Assembly (NCBI RefSeq): GCF_029784135.1
Contig: NC_073745.1
Location: 80,849,569-80,913,568, forward strand
DNA: 64,000 bases
Direction of reading: 5' to 3'
DNA from: Toxorhynchites rutilus septentrionalis
Lineage: Eukaryota; Arthropoda; Insecta; Diptera; Culicidae
The notes under the pieces: generated by a model
The model's input: the letters and a program-made list of their open reading frames with translations, nothing else
Databases searched by the model: none
Told to the model about the DNA's origin: nothing
Shown here: positions 44,721 to 57,716 of the stretch, piece after piece
How the letters are laid out: every line of letters starts with the position of its first letter
Numbering within the stretch: the stretch's first letter is position 1
Made by a program: the position numbers and the translations under genes

Positions 44721-44998
44721 TTCACGCGCTTTGTGCAGCAAACCATAGTTTTGAATGAAATTGTTTAAATATTATTTTTCATTATTAAAAATGTATAAAT
44801 AAGGGAGTTTATGATAGTAAATTTTATCACTTTTTATGTTTTTTTTCCTATTAATACAACTTTTGTGACCTAATCAGTTATCTAAGCTCTTTAGTATTTT
44901 TTTAAATATACCCAAACTCATCCGCATTTTTGGCATATGCTAACAAAATTTACTTCGCATTCAAACGGTTAAACTAGTTTTAAATAACTGTCGATTAT

Positions 44999-45251
44999 TC
45001 AACCCTTTCAGACGATCCGGAAGGGCATTGTACACAGATGGACCGTAGAAAGAAATTCACATTTGCTCTAGGTTTGTGAAGGTTCTCGAACGCATTAGAT
45101 TATGAGCATACCGAGTATTGTGCTCATGATTTGTGGTCGGTAGGATGACGTTACAAAGCATTTTCTGATTTTGAATCCCGTCGTATACAAACAAGCAAGA
45201 CTGCAACTTGCACAGGTAAGGTAAACAAAGGTGCGGATTGCGCTGAAGCAT
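44999..45251 (-). pseudogene. Probable non-LTR retrotransposon reverse transcriptase C-terminus
   Basis: Minus-strand frame CLFVYDGIQNQKML...NHEHNTRYAHNLMRSRTFTNLEQMNFFLRSICVQCPSGS resembles the stretch that precedes WNSLP in CR1/L2/jockey-like reverse transcriptases (HNTR...R.RT....SF...G...WNSLP). The WNSLP itself is not there. Weak call based on pattern. Confidence 0.4.
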
Positions 45252-47119
45252 TACAATATTTTGGTAATGGGTGGGTTGAAAAATAATGTTTACTATATAT
45301 ATTTTTATCGCGTTAATCCATCATTCCTAGTAATAGTTATGATTTCTGTTTTAACTTACCCGGAATTTCAAATTGTCCCGGTGTACCTTATATTAAATTC
45401 ATTTGAAGAAGGTTCGTGGCAAACGGGAAAATTTTGATCAGCGTTGTATCTACAAATGGAAATGCAATGATGGAACAGCATACATTGAATAAACGTCTTT
45501 TCATCATTGTTTTTCATGACCTTAATTCGGGCAAGCTTTTATACACATACACACTCCTTTATATCTATGCATAACATTCCAACACCCGCCGACTGAAAGC
45601 GACCGAAAGCTATCAAATGAACAGCTTGGCATATTCCTCCCAATCCAAAAGCGGAAATTAAACAGAGCTCATCATCATCATTACCACCACGGCAATTACC
45701 ATTCTGGACGTTTTGCTACTGACGGACACCCGAAAATAAATGGCACGATGACCCAACTGTGGCCCGCGTGGACGGCTTCACGGTGAACCACATGCCAGCC
45801 TGGCTATCCGCAACACTCACCCCTCCAATGTCAGAGCATAAATAAAGTTCTGCCGCTGACAGACGAGGACGACGATGTGCGTAACAGCTGTCCAAAAGAG
45901 GGGTGGAAGGATGATGACTCGCTGGGTGTGTGCCCCCTCAAAACCACCCAGAAAACACCGGTGTAATGAGGCTCCCAAGGTTCGCGTGTGAGCACCCACT
46001 TGATTGATGGGAACAAAAATTGATTCTCAAACCGTGAGCTGATGGGATCGGTTCAGGAAAAATAGCAGCGTGGGTTGTGATTATTGGCATGTATAATTGG
46101 AGTGAATGCGGTCTAATTTGCTACGATTGAGCGGAGAATCTCGTTCAAACACAAGTAATCATTTGTTGTAAAGTGTCCCCAAAAATCATGAATAGCGTGT
46201 TATGTGAATAGATAATTAATTTAATTATATGACTGAATACTATTGAATTTCGTAAAGTGTTCTGCTCCCAGTCGGAATTTGTTCGTTCGTAGTACATAAT
46301 TAATTGGTATTTCCCGGAAAACAGTTTATGTTGCTCAAATTTTCCACCAGGCATTATGAAATACCTGACCGAGATAATGAACAATCGCAATTCACTCTGA
46401 CAGAAACGCATTTGAGTGCACCTGCCAGCCCCAGGGAAAGGTATTTTAATTAAACCGTATGCTGTAACAGCAATTTTGCAATTTTCCCAAATTCCATTAC
46501 CAAATGCTTAAGCGAACAAATGAGAGCACGTAGGTAATTGCGTATGTTCCAAGGTGATTGTGTTCGAAGCGAATCCTCTAAACACGTATGATACCATCGG
46601 TGGTAAACGTATGTAGAACATAACCGTTAAGCGGGACTTGGCTTCATCCAATTTAATCATAATGACGTTAATATTCCGAGTGCAGCTCTTGTATGATAAG
46701 TCCCACCCAATCCCAAGCACTGACGTATGCTCTTCGCTCAGTCAGCTCGTTCAGGGATACGCCTCGGGGGACAGCGAGGGAGGATGCTCTGTTGAACATG
46801 GTGGCTGAATATCTGACAAGAGATTTAATCACTTATTCATGTAGAAGTTGTCCTCCGAACGAACGTTTCGCAGTTGTTGTAAATCCAAAACTAATGCGTG
46901 CCACCGAATTAATTTGCGTTCTGATGATTCGATTTCCATTCGAGATTATAAAAACTTCAGCCAGAAGGCTGAATGTGAAGACTCACGCTATTCAATTAAA
47001 TCTCTTATTGTGACACTTGATCCAATGATGCAATGCTGCGACATTCAATATGTGTTACAGCGCAGTGATTCGAATCCTAATCCTCATGATCTGAAAGCTG
47101 GACAAGCTGAAAAAATTAT
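45252..47119. other. Stretch without recognisable gene
   Basis: The longest frames (46693-47013 plus; 46145-46411 minus) are unrecognised. Segment 45700-46050 is less AT-rich and repeat-free and could be conserved non-coding DNA. Confidence 0.4.
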
Positions 47120-47172
47120 AGGAGGTTGTGTCCTGGAGACACGACCGCATTGTTGACGTAGAACTACGCTGT
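47120..47172 (-). mobile_element. 3' end fragment of a HINE-like element
   Basis: Minus orientation: element end AGGAGG, a hairpin of stem GGTTGTGTC / GACACGACC (47124-47146; 8 of 9 pairs plus a G-T), then GTTGACGTAG. The hairpin stem differs from other copies but pairing is kept. No 5' end was found at higher coordinates. Confidence 0.6.
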
Positions 47173-48746
47173 AATTTAATTCAAGTCGCTTGTTTATAAC
47201 TTCGAATATTATTTTATAATGCTACGACATTTTAAAAATAACTGTTTAGTACAATGGTGTGGTCGTCCTGAAATGTTTTTTTTTATTGTAGAATCACGAT
47301 AATTGATTGATGATTCATGATGGCCTGCTTCGCCATAGCATCAGTTCAATGTATTGATGCAATGTCAAAGGAACCAAAGAAGACCCCATGATAACGGAAA
47401 ACAAGCAATGTTAAGTGCTTTTAATAAAGAAAATGACTGAATATTTGCTTCAACAGATATTCATTGTTCATACCCTAGTGCAAATATTCCTCTTCCGCTA
47501 TCACCTCTCTTTGCCAATATTCATCATCACTTATATTCATCATATTTTGCACCACCAAACAATCGTTCATCATAGCATCAAAGAAATTCGACGGCTGTTG
47601 CATCGCGACAGGGCCAATGCACACAGCATTGCAGGTACAAATGGATACAAATACAATTACAGCGTAGCGAAGATGTACTATTCTTACGTACGGGTTATGA
47701 AGCACGCAAGTACGCCCATAAATATCCATATATCCAAATATACACACACTTATCTACGTTTTGCGCTCTTCTCAACGGAAGCCCTTTCTGTTGATATTAC
47801 CGGTCTAGATTAGCTTAGCTGTCATCCTTGATGTGGAGAGTTTTGCTACCGTCATGCGTAATCAAATCACACACAAAATTTCAGAACAATTATTTTCTTG
47901 GTGGGCCGACGATAGCCTAGTTTGATGATTCCTCACACAATTGTGTAGTTCAGAACACGTACAGGGAACAAGAATTGATGGAGTCAGAAAATAGTGCATT
48001 GTTTTTACCAAGGGTCCCCTTGAAAGCAAAAGAAAATTGAGCAGATCGAACTGTTTTAAAGAACTGTGTCGAGACGATGGAGCAAATCCGTGGGGAAACG
48101 CCAACGATTTCTGTTGAATCGTGTCCCGAAAAAAATTAATGTTTCCGAAACACGACGCAACAAATAGGGACAACTACAATATATGGTGTGGAGGAAGACG
48201 AACGAGTACATATGTCTGTGGGATACACTCGGGAATCTACCAGAGTGAACCATTCTCAATACGTTAATTCAATAGTGGCTCCCGTTTTCCAATATAGCGA
48301 AGCTCTGGGAATTTGGTGGTTCTTTTTGGCACAAAATTAATAATGTTGGCGTTTACCAGTCCAACATGTTTCAAGCGTTCAAGCAATTAACTTGAACATC
48401 TGTGTTTCTTTAGGAACAACAAGAGACGCTTCTGAAGACTTTCTTCCTTGTATGTTTTATCGGGCCCTATCATAGAAATGGAATTATAGAAATCGAGGAA
48501 AACAGCTCGATTCGTTACTCTGCTCGAATGTCAGTGGCGGTGCTGAAATATTTTGAAACGAGTTTAAAATCTTTCACAAAGCACTATAGAAAAGATACCA
48601 AATCTTTTTGTAAGACATCTGCAAGAAAATCATAAATATCTGTATTTCCTGAGTGTTAATATGGTTATGTTTTGGAGAAAACTGATATTCCCTCAACGAA
48701 TGATGCTTAATAGGTGTAATGCATGCATGGATGTGTAATAAAAAAA
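47173..48746. other. Stretch without recognisable gene
   Basis: No frame over 132 codons (47415-47813 plus, no resemblance). No repeat shared with the rest of the window. Confidence 0.5.
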
Positions 48747-49709
48747 TGGGTGGGTTACATCTATGATATAACCGCAAGGTTGACGTGGTACTAACTTAGC
48801 TTAGCAATCATTTGTTTGTACTGATTAAATTTTTGATTGAATGAAACAATTTCCGAATTCAATTTGTATAAAAAGATTATATAATGCCATGTGAGATCAA
48901 TTCATGCATTGTGATAGATTATGTTCTTCGTTGTAAGAAAATTTAATGACAGTCCTTTTACGTATGGTATGATGACATCTTGGTATTGAAGACTGTGTTA
49001 GACAAACACATTTCAGTCGGAATAAAAATGCCCCCGATTTGCATGTATTTGCAATTCCGAGTTCCCCAGACACCTTCGTTTAGAAGTCTGTAATAGGTAA
49101 ACACATTTCAGCCGGAACAAAACTGGCCCCGAGTTGCATGTACTTGCAATGCCAATTCTCCCACGCTCCATGGATATGAAGTCTGTGTTAGGGAAACACA
49201 ATTTCACCACGCTCCTTGATTTTGAAGTCTATGTTAGGGAAACACATTTCAGTCGGAAGCAAAATACACCCGACTTTCATGTATTTGCAAAGCGGATTCC
49301 CTCAGGCACATCGATTAGAAGTCCGTGTTAGGGAAACACAGCTTGGTTGGAACAAAAATACCCCCTACTTGCATGTATATTTGTTAAGCGGATTCTAATG
49401 AGTACATTGATTTTGAAGTCTGTGTTCGGGAAACCGTAAATCGGGCCAATCAAAACTAGGCAGTTAGAGCGTTTAGATAACGCTTGACATTTCACAGTTA
49501 TTCAATTGTTTATCTAATGAAAAATAACATTTTATTAATTGCGATAGAAGCGTAGAAATATTCCGTAGAAATTGATGCAAACTTCTTTCCGATTCAGTAA
49601 GAAATGTTCTAGTTATAAGCATTTGGAATCTTTCATTTTTTCCTGCATGCTCTGTGTTTAGGTTTTCATTTTACCCCCCATATACTCCGGTTAGACGTAG
49701 TCCCACGTC
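48747..49709 (-). mobile_element. HINE-like element, relative of element C
   Basis: On the minus strand starts GACGTGGGACTACGTC (ends at 49709, followed by AAAAG) and ends with the subterminal CCACGTCAACCTTGCGG, a GGTTATA.../TATAACC-like hairpin with changes, and CCACCCAT before a T run. 963 bp with a minisatellite (48980-49440). Confidence 0.7.
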
Positions 49710-50293
49710 AAAAGACATCATGGAACAATTTGCTTTACAAAAAATATAATTATTAGAAAATGAAATTTTTCATGTATTTTCACAACCGCAATCTATGGAA
49801 TTCCGTAAGGAGTCACACATGAATTCCACTTTTTTTAGCAAAACAATTTTGACGTAGGACTACGTCTAACCGGAAGATATAGGGGGTGAAATGGAAATCT
49901 AGACACTGAACAAGTAGGAAAAAATGCAAGATTTGGAACGCTTATAACTCGAGCATTTCTGAATAGATCGCAAAGGTTTTTGCATCAATTGATAGGAAAT
50001 ATATCTACGCATCTATCATAACGAATAACATTTCATTTTTCAAGAGATAAATAATTGAATAATTGTGAAATATCAAGCATTGTCAAAATGCCCTATGTGC
50101 CCATTTTTGATTGGTCCATTTTGTGCTCCTCAAATCGTACCGACCAAAACGGGCAACCAGAGCAGCAGCGAAATAGAATGAAGCACGATTGGAAAGGAAA
50201 AAGAAAAAAATTAACGAAACATTGGTCGCAGTCTCACACATGCGTAATTCTCGAGCCAGCCAGTCAGCTTAAAAATCCCCGCTCCGCTGCCGT

Positions 50294-50731
50294 AACGATC
50301 ATTCTTTGTGTGGACACCGACTGGACAACATCGTTGCTGGACGAGCTGGACGGCGAGGGATCGAGTGCCTTTCTCAAGGCAAGAGGGCGGAGGTGGTAGC
50401 GCTGGAGTAAAAGTAGAGTAGAGTTTTCAAAGGGCCTTTCTCAAGGCTAGAGACGAATGAACTGCAAAAGTTTAAAGTCTCTATAATACAAGACCTTCCT
50501 TCCTTCCGTAACGATCATTCTTTGTGTGGACACCGACTGGACAACATCGTTGCTGGACGAGCTGGACGGCGAGGGATCGAGTGCCTTTCTCAAGGCAAGA
50601 GGGTGGAGGTGGTAGCGCTGGAGTAAAAGTAGAGTAGAGTTTTCAAAGGGCCTTTCTCAAGGCTAGAGACGAATGAACTGCAAAAGTTTAAAGTCTCTAT
50701 AATACAAGACCTTCTTTCCTTCCGTAACGAT
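50294..50731 (+). repeat. 219-base tandem duplication in the E2 leader
   Basis: Two nearly identical copies, each with 'gtgtggacaccgactggac', 'ctggacgagctggacggcga' and 'caaagggcctttctcaaggc'. E1 lacks the segment entirely (its leader runs straight from 'taacgatcattctcat'). A relative of the first half occurs at 5452-5520. Confidence 0.9.
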
Positions 50732-50800
50732 CATTCTCATTCAAACCGTACACCACATCGGTTCGCATCACAACACATCAACAAACCAACCCAAGCAGCC

Positions 50801-51261
50801 ATGTCTGGACATGGTAAAGGAGGAAAAGTGAAGGGAAAGGCAAAATCCCGCTCGAACCGTGTTGATCTGGAGTTCCCCGCAAGGGTGTAGCTAGGCCGAG
50901 CGCGTTAGTACCCGTGCACCAGTCCACCTAGCCGGCGTTATATAGTTTCGGCCGCCGAAGTGATCGAGTTAGCTGGCAAAGCTGCTCGCGACGATAAGAA
51001 AACCCGCATTCGGAACAGAACACATTCGGTTCGGTGGACATCAAGACAACAGGCAGTTGCAGCGAGTGGCGAGTGGCAAACGCAATCGCAAAACGGCATC
51101 AGGTAGCAGAAGAAAAAAGTTTGTTCTTTATACAAACTGCTTTGGTGGCAAATCCAGAACAAGGCGGCATCGAGGGCGTTCGAAATGTTTTTTTTCAAAA
51201 CCACGAGTACTAAGTTTTCTAAATTGAAACCATTCCATAAAACAAGGCGCTTTTCAGGGCC
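50801..51261 (+). pseudogene. Histone H2A pseudogene, E2 copy 1
   Basis: Has the most intact start: MSGHGKGGKVKGKAKSRSNR, then DLEFPAR where H2A has GLQFPVGR, and an in-frame TAG. Downstream codons resemble AERV, APVHLA, EVIELAGKAARDDKKTRI in other frames. Stem-loop 51246-51261 with one mismatch. Confidence 0.9.
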
Positions 51262-52054
51262 ATTAAACCTTCCAAAAAAGAGTTTAGGAAATACAGTTCA
51301 ATGCTTTCTAAAACATCCAAAATAATAATAAAACACAAATTGATTTTTCCATAATTTGTTTGCCATGATCTGATGAGTATGTGAATTTGGCAGTTGTTCT
51401 GAGCTTATTGATAGTTGGGGACTTTCCTGATTATTCAATTTTCACCAATTCTTAAATTGTTTCCAGATTGAAAGCACAGTAATTTACAATTTGTTCGACA
51501 TTTAGCTAATTGAACGGACATGTAATGCGACTTATTTAGTTGGACATTTTTGTAAACATAGAGATCCAAATTATGACCCCACATTGAAAGTCGACACTGT
51601 ACCACTGTCATCGCAAATGTTCAATTACAGGTTAAAATCGCCTCCAATGCGACACTGAGTGGTGCTTCGGCACGTCGCATTAAATATAATTTACTGTACA
51701 ACATGTCACAAAGCTGGATGGGAAGAAATTTTGCAACTGTGAAAGCTGTGGCGAGTGGCAACAAATCGCTAAACAGGAAGGTTTAGCCGAACAAGATGGG
51801 GATATCGAGTGATAACAAAACAATAAACTCTTTAGATTGAAGATAATTTTGTGATCCTGAAAAGGACCCTTTTTAGCCTGCATGTGAATCCAACGAGCGA
51901 ACAAATTGTAATGAATGCATTTTTTTGCCATCGCTCCCTTTTAACGCTCATTCGTTCGTATCGTTGGACTCGCCCCTCTGGCTGAGTCTGCCAATTTGTC
52001 TCTATCCTGTGAGTGTGTACCGCTAGAGTATAAAACACGCGGACCCCAAAAAAA

Positions 52055-52937
52055 CAGGAAGTGGGTTATATCTATGGTATAACCGCAAGGGTGACGTAGG
52101 ACTATCGTTGATTTAGAGATCATTTGTATGAAGTTGAATCTGAATTCATTCTGAATGAATTAATATTTGGAGAACTTCGAAAACGAGAGCGTTACGTTGG
52201 AGGCACAAGGTTTTATGCATCCAATATTGGATACGGAAATATCCTACTGATGGGGAAGAATAATCTTCAGAAGCTATCCTGTTGATTGCGATTGATTGAA
52301 AAATCACAAAACCTAATGTATTTGGTCACAGTGTTACATGGATAGAAAACATTCAAATAAACTCTTTCACATGAATGTATTTTTAAATTCCTAGAGGAAC
52401 TGGCAGATTATTTTCCGGATCTTTCTTGATCCAAACTGAAAGAATTCCGTGCGTGTATGTGTGTGTGTGTAGCGGCTGCTTCGAGATCTTCCCGGGGAAC
52501 CGTTTGTAGCATCACTCTCCTCCTGATGGATTCCCTTCTGGCCTAAGGTGCACAAACAGGCTCTTGGTGACACCGTTCATCCGCGCTTTCATGATAAATG
52601 AAGAGCTTCACCACAACAGCGACAACATGCTCCAATCGCTGTTCAATTAGAACTGAGTGGATTTCCGAGCGGCGCTCGCTTATATACCGATTGGTGATTT
52701 CAATAGCCTATTTTGAAAGCAAATTTAAGACTATTGAAACAAGTTTTTGGATCAGAAAGTAACAAGTATAGAACGCGTAGACATTTTATCTTTCGAATGA
52801 AGTGTTTATCATACCATTTCGTTCAGTTGTTTAGGAGCTATTAACACTCAAAATCTCGGTCTCCGGCGTAACGCTTTCGTTTTCGAAACTTTGATTTTAC
52901 ACCCCGGTATAGAAATGAAAGACGTAGGTCCTACGTC
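52055..52937 (-). mobile_element. Compact HINE-like element E3, nested in E2
   Basis: 883 bp. Minus strand: starts GACGTAGGACCTACGTC, ends TCCTACGTCACC, hairpin GGTTATA/TATAACC, CACTTCCTG. The undisturbed target is visible at 40342 and 41672 (ggaccccaaaaaaatat): E3 lies inside that A run (T run on its own strand). Carries the 'tatataagcgagcgccgctcg' promoter-like block and a CA microsatellite, and is the reference for the halves at 2619-3240 and 5720-6094. Confidence 0.8.
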
Positions 52938-52989
52938 AAAATATCTTATTTTCTTTCAAACCGTAAACCCGTGTGGTTGTACGGCATCG

Positions 52990-53478
52990 GCATCGTGGAC
53001 GTAATAAAGGTGGACAAATTAAGGGAAAGTCAAAGTCTCACTCGAACCGTGCAGGTCTCCAGTTCCCTGTTGGTCGCATTCACTGATTGCTCCGCAAGGG
53101 TAACTAGGCCGAACGGATTGGTGCCGGAGCACCAGTATACCTAACAGCGATTATAGAGTTTTGGCCTTCGGAGTGCTCGAGTTGGCTTGCAAAGCTGCTC
53201 ACGACAATCAGAAAACCCGCATCAAGAACAGAGCAGCTTCGGTTCGGCGCTCTTCAAGGCAACAATTAGTTTCAGTGAGTGGCAAAGTGTTTCTCCGGCA
53301 CGTCGCATTAAATGTAATTTACTGAACAACATGTCACAAGCTGGATGGGAAGAAATTTTCCAACTGTGAAAGCTGTGGCGAGTGGCAAACGCAATAGCTA
53401 AACAGGAAGGTTTAACCGAACAAGATGGGAATATCGAGTGATAACAAAAACACAACACCAAAGGTTCTTTTCAGAACC
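52990..53478 (+). pseudogene. Histone H2A pseudogene, E2 copy 2
   Basis: Start region damaged (ATCG-TGGACG for ATGTCTGGACG) but then the best H2A match of the window: [17 protein letters not shown], stop where Arg is expected, LLRKGN, AERIGAGAPVYLTAI. The C-terminal half is frameshifted and lost. Ends with the intact stem-loop 53463-53478 (GGTTCTTTTCAGAACC). Confidence 0.92.
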
Positions 53479-53651
53479 ATCAACATATTCATAAAGAGTA
53501 AACAGTAAACTAATCCATTTTTCAGATAGGTAGGTATTCACGTAGGAGAAGAAAATAAAACAATATATTTAAAATATATATTTAACAAAAGCTGTCCCCT
53601 TTGTATAGTCCTACGTCACTCCGGTTATGTCCCCGACATTACCCACCCGTC

Positions 53652-55366
53652 TTTTTTTTGCATGTAATTCCCTTTTAGCGTCGATTTCATGTTGTAGCGG
53701 CGTCAATAGCTTTATTGTAGTGTTTGCCAAATGATCCACTCATTGAAAAAATCGCTTTCGTTCGTTCAAATATGATCTTTCAGGAAACATTTCCCCCAGC
53801 GGTATTCTATTGTTGTTATGTGCTGCAAATCACGACACAAAAGAGAACGAGACAACTCTGCATCGGTTCGCACTTCATGATACACCGACACGCAAGCAGA
53901 ACCATCATATACGCTTTCGAGGCAGAAAGCTTATTTTCTTCTTTGCCTCTAACATATGCATACCGACCTCTCCATGCATCATGAAACAGCAGGATCGTAC
54001 GGACAACGGAAAGCGAAATATTCATATTCAGCTAATGTAGCAGATCCTGATTTTTAAGTCTCAGAGAGTGCAAACTATATGATTATTTAGCTCGATAGAG
54101 GCTAAGGGAAGGGTAGTCAGATTATATTTGCCATTTTTAACGCCTCTATCCCTTGAAATGTGTATATTCAAATAGACCGCATAGTTTTACTAGCAACACC
54201 GCTCTCTTTCCCCATTTGTTGCTCTCCGCAAATGGTGACCGAATGATGACGTAATTTTTCTTGTATCATTTATTGCTTTGCACTTGCCTGTGCAGTGGGT
54301 TTCGCTTTAGTAGAGCGGGACGATATATGCGGTTCAAACTTGTATGCAGGTTTCGAAAATGGTATGCGATGTTTGATACAGATCGGATATGCAATCAACA
54401 GTCTTCGTTCCTCTCTCAGTTTAATCACTAAATATTACACAAGTGATTACTGACATTCATACAAGTATCTGAATGATCCTCTCATATTTGGTTATATGTT
54501 CGTGAGAGTTTACTTGCATGACACATTGTGTATCATTCGATTTTGATCGAAATCCAAACACTGCTTTATTGTATTGGGCCACCACCTGTGGCCCTAAATT
54601 CTCGCTTGTTCTGTGCTAGTGTTTTCTTTACCTTTCACCTCATGTCAATCCAAGAAAATTACTGACAAAGGTAACACGTACTAATGTACGCTAGCAGGAA
54701 TAAGCAATTTTTAGGTAGGAAATTCGGTTGATAGTAATTGAAAGAATATGATAAAATTTACTTTTGAAGTTATATGTATCGTAGAAGAAACACTTACTTT
54801 CTGCCATTCTGAACCAAGACGCATTGATGGTCTCAGTGCATTAAGCTTCTCACTGAATTCCTCCCACTTTTCCATAACCGGGATTCTATTTGAACTGCCT
54901 CCACAAATACCTCGAGCAATGTTTACATTCGCTTTCATTGGTTCAACGAGTCGTTCAAACTGGTAGTGATTTATCTAGCCACTCATTTTCAGCCACTGAA
55001 ATATTCACTGGAAGTAAGTTCTGTTCATCATTGTAAATTATAACATGATTAATATAAATAATGCTGGATTGAACCGTAAAACAAATACTGATCAAAACGA
55101 ACGAACATGTGTTGAAAATTGCATATATTCAAGCGTTTCTGAAATGTTTCCCAAAGGAACATATCAGGGACGCAAACCAAAACAAAATAATTCTCTGAAG
55201 ATATGCAACAAGTGAACCAAACAACTCGAAACGCCTAAAACGTGACTTATGAATAAATCACGATAAATACAAGACGGTACCGCGACTTATGAGAAAGGCC
55301 TGTCAGCCACCTTGGCTATCAGCCGCAGTGTGTGTAAATAATCAGCAATGTTTTTTTTTGCTTTTT
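53652..55366. other. Stretch without recognisable gene
   Basis: No long frame of recognisable family; not repeated in the window. Possibly host intergenic or intronic DNA. Confidence 0.5.
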
Positions 55367-57050
55367 GACGTAGGATTATGTCTTTCGGGAACATATTGGG
55401 GTACAAATTGAAAATCGAAAATCGAGCACATCGGGGAAATGGGGAAAATATCCAATTTCAAATGCTTATTGCTCAGTCATTTCATGATGGAGTGATGAGA
55501 TTTTTGCGTCAATCGATTTCGGCACTCCATGACAATTTTTTATATTGAAGAAAATAATATAGGTCATGACACAAACTATCGAACAATCGAAAAATATGAA
55601 CCCCTATCCTAACGAAAATACCCACTGATTGGTCGAAATTGACGACACATGCGGCGGGTCCCTAACAGAGACATCAAAACCAAGCTGCCGGGGGGAAATC
55701 AGAATTGCAAATACATGAGAGTAGAGGGAACTTTTGTTGCTACTGAAATGTATTCCCTAACAGAGACATCAAAACCAAGCTACCTGGAGGAAATCGGCAA
55801 TGCAAATACATGAAAGTAGGGGGAACTTTTGTTCCTACCGAAATGTGTTCCCTAAAATAAACATCAAAACCAAGATGCCCGGGGGAAATCGGCATTACAA
55901 ATATATGAAAGCGGGGGGCATTTTTATATTGCAAGTAAGGTGAGTGATACGATTAATTCTAGCAAATAAAATACAAATTTGGAACTATAATGTTGGTTGC
56001 TTCGTGAAATTTCATATCAATGACCGATCGTGTATTGTTAAAAATTTAGCACAAGTGTAAGTGTAAAATTGTATATGGTAGCAGTTGTTTTAAAAATGAC
56101 TTGAAATATGAATTTTTTTTTTCAATTTTCATAAATAAAAACCAAGGTGTGTTCTCGCTCGAGAACGGGTCATTTGGTTTTAGCTGTCTGTTTTGTTGTG
56201 TTCATTTTTACACAAAGAAAGTTTATACGGCGAGATAAATTGGAAAAGTGAAAAAATATTGGAAAAAGTGTTCGCTCTACATATAGTAGTAGGTGTTGTT
56301 AATCCAATTAAAATTCGCATTGGGTTGAATATTGGGTTGAAAATTACCTTTTCCATTTCAAATATGTTTTCTCTATATTAATGTAACATGTTTTTAATGA
56401 AAAGAAAAATTGATAATTAGAATGAAGGGGTGTAAGTGATTTGATCGATTTCTCTACATCGACTCTCTCTTTCGATCATAATTTAGCTGCAAATACATTC
56501 CCAGCTGTATTTTACAATGTAGAAGATAGGTCAGAAACTCATCTATCGGATTCTATAGCAAACTTAAATTGGAACGTTTTTACAGTTGAGTTATTAACTA
56601 AAGAAAAAGTTGATGAAGAGAAATCGATCAAGTCACTTACACCCCTTGCACTCTAAGCCCCTCAATTGTGTTCGGTATTGGTAATTATCTTATATTACAT
56701 TGGTGAGTTTTTTTTTCTTTATTTCATCCATACATAACACAGGAGGCATCTCGTCTAGGATCACAGAAGGCGGTTTTTTATCATATCTCGTTCTACTTCA
56801 GTATATTTTATCTGATACGCACCACCCAACGACTGTTTACCGTCCTTCTATCATAATCATTCGGTAAAAACTGGTGGAGTGAACAAACAATACCCAACAA
56901 TCAAACAAAACGGCCCTTTTCAGGAGGCTACCAAATCATTATCAAAGAGTTTAATGATGTAATTCTTTATACATATCCAAAATCAACAGATAGCCTAACG
57001 GAATCCTACGTCAACTATGCGGTCGTGTCTCGGATACAACCCTCCTGTGA
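55367..57050 (+). mobile_element. HINE-like element, uninterrupted sister of element B
   Basis: 1.68 kb. Starts GACGTAGGATTATGTC after CTTTTT; ends TCCTACGTCA, hairpin with stem GGTYGTRTC type (57021-57041) and CCTCCTGTGA before CTTTTTT. Minisatellite 55660-55925. Histone-type stem-loop at 56912-56929 followed by AAAGAG. Provides the empty site for the gypsy insertion in element B. Confidence 0.72.
56912..56929 (+). terminator. Histone-type stem-loop (one inserted base)
   Basis: GGCCCTTTTCAGGAGGCT with 5' flank CAAAACG and 3' flank ACCA, then TCAAAGAGT 16 bases on. Flanks and downstream element match the histone signal more fully than the stem does. Confidence 0.65.
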
Positions 57051-57716
57051 CTTTTTTACTGTATTCACTGTTCATGTTTTAAGCTACAAAAAATCCTGGA
57101 TAAATTTCCTGTCTAATGGTATATACAGTCAACTCTCCCTAACTCGATATCCAAAGGGACCATCGAGTTAGGGAGGTATCGAGATACAGAACATTTTTTC
57201 ATATTTTTCTTTATGTCATAAATTGTCATGTATTAGGGTAAGTGTCCCAATTATGGTATGAATTTGAATTTTTGACTCAAAGTGAAAAAACATCTTTCTC
57301 ATATAAAAAATTTTTTTTTTCCAGAATCTCTCAGGAGGTGATAGACGGTTATATTTCACGAAAAAAATCCTTCTACGCATATGTTAGAATTTCAACGATG
57401 ACAGACTTATAGAACTTTTTCTTTGTTTCGGATTCTGTTGGCTCAAACTGACTCTACATTGAAAAGTATGCTACGTAATCCGATTTTGTTGCTTTCATTT
57501 AAAAGATGAGAAAATTTAGTACAGGATATAGTAGTGGAACATCTAAATTAGTGGATTAAACATTTTTGAAGTGGAAAATTTAAAAGTTTTTTTTTATTTG
57601 TAATTATTAATTTTATCCTAAAAATTCATACTAAACTTGATTGTTTCTATCAATTAAATTAAAGCTCTCTACAATTTGTTCTTTGACGCCCAACTTCTAT
57701 CTCTCTTAATTTCGCT

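Larger units (their letters stand above)
49851..53651 (+). mobile_element. HINE-like element E2 with two H2A pseudogenes
   Basis: Twin of E1: same 5' start after AATTTT, same 3' hairpin and CCCGTC end before a T run. It has a 219-base tandem duplication in the leader (50294-50512, 50513-50731), one H2A pseudogene at 50801, a spacer as in E1, and a second H2A pseudogene at about 52990. Interrupted at 52055-52937 by a compact minus-strand family member. 2.9 kb without it. Confidence 0.72.

Noticed and set aside
50801..51261. Functional H2A gene (has an ATG and a near-perfect first 20 codons)
   Set aside because: An in-frame TAG and indels follow before the histone fold, and the copy lies inside a repeated element.
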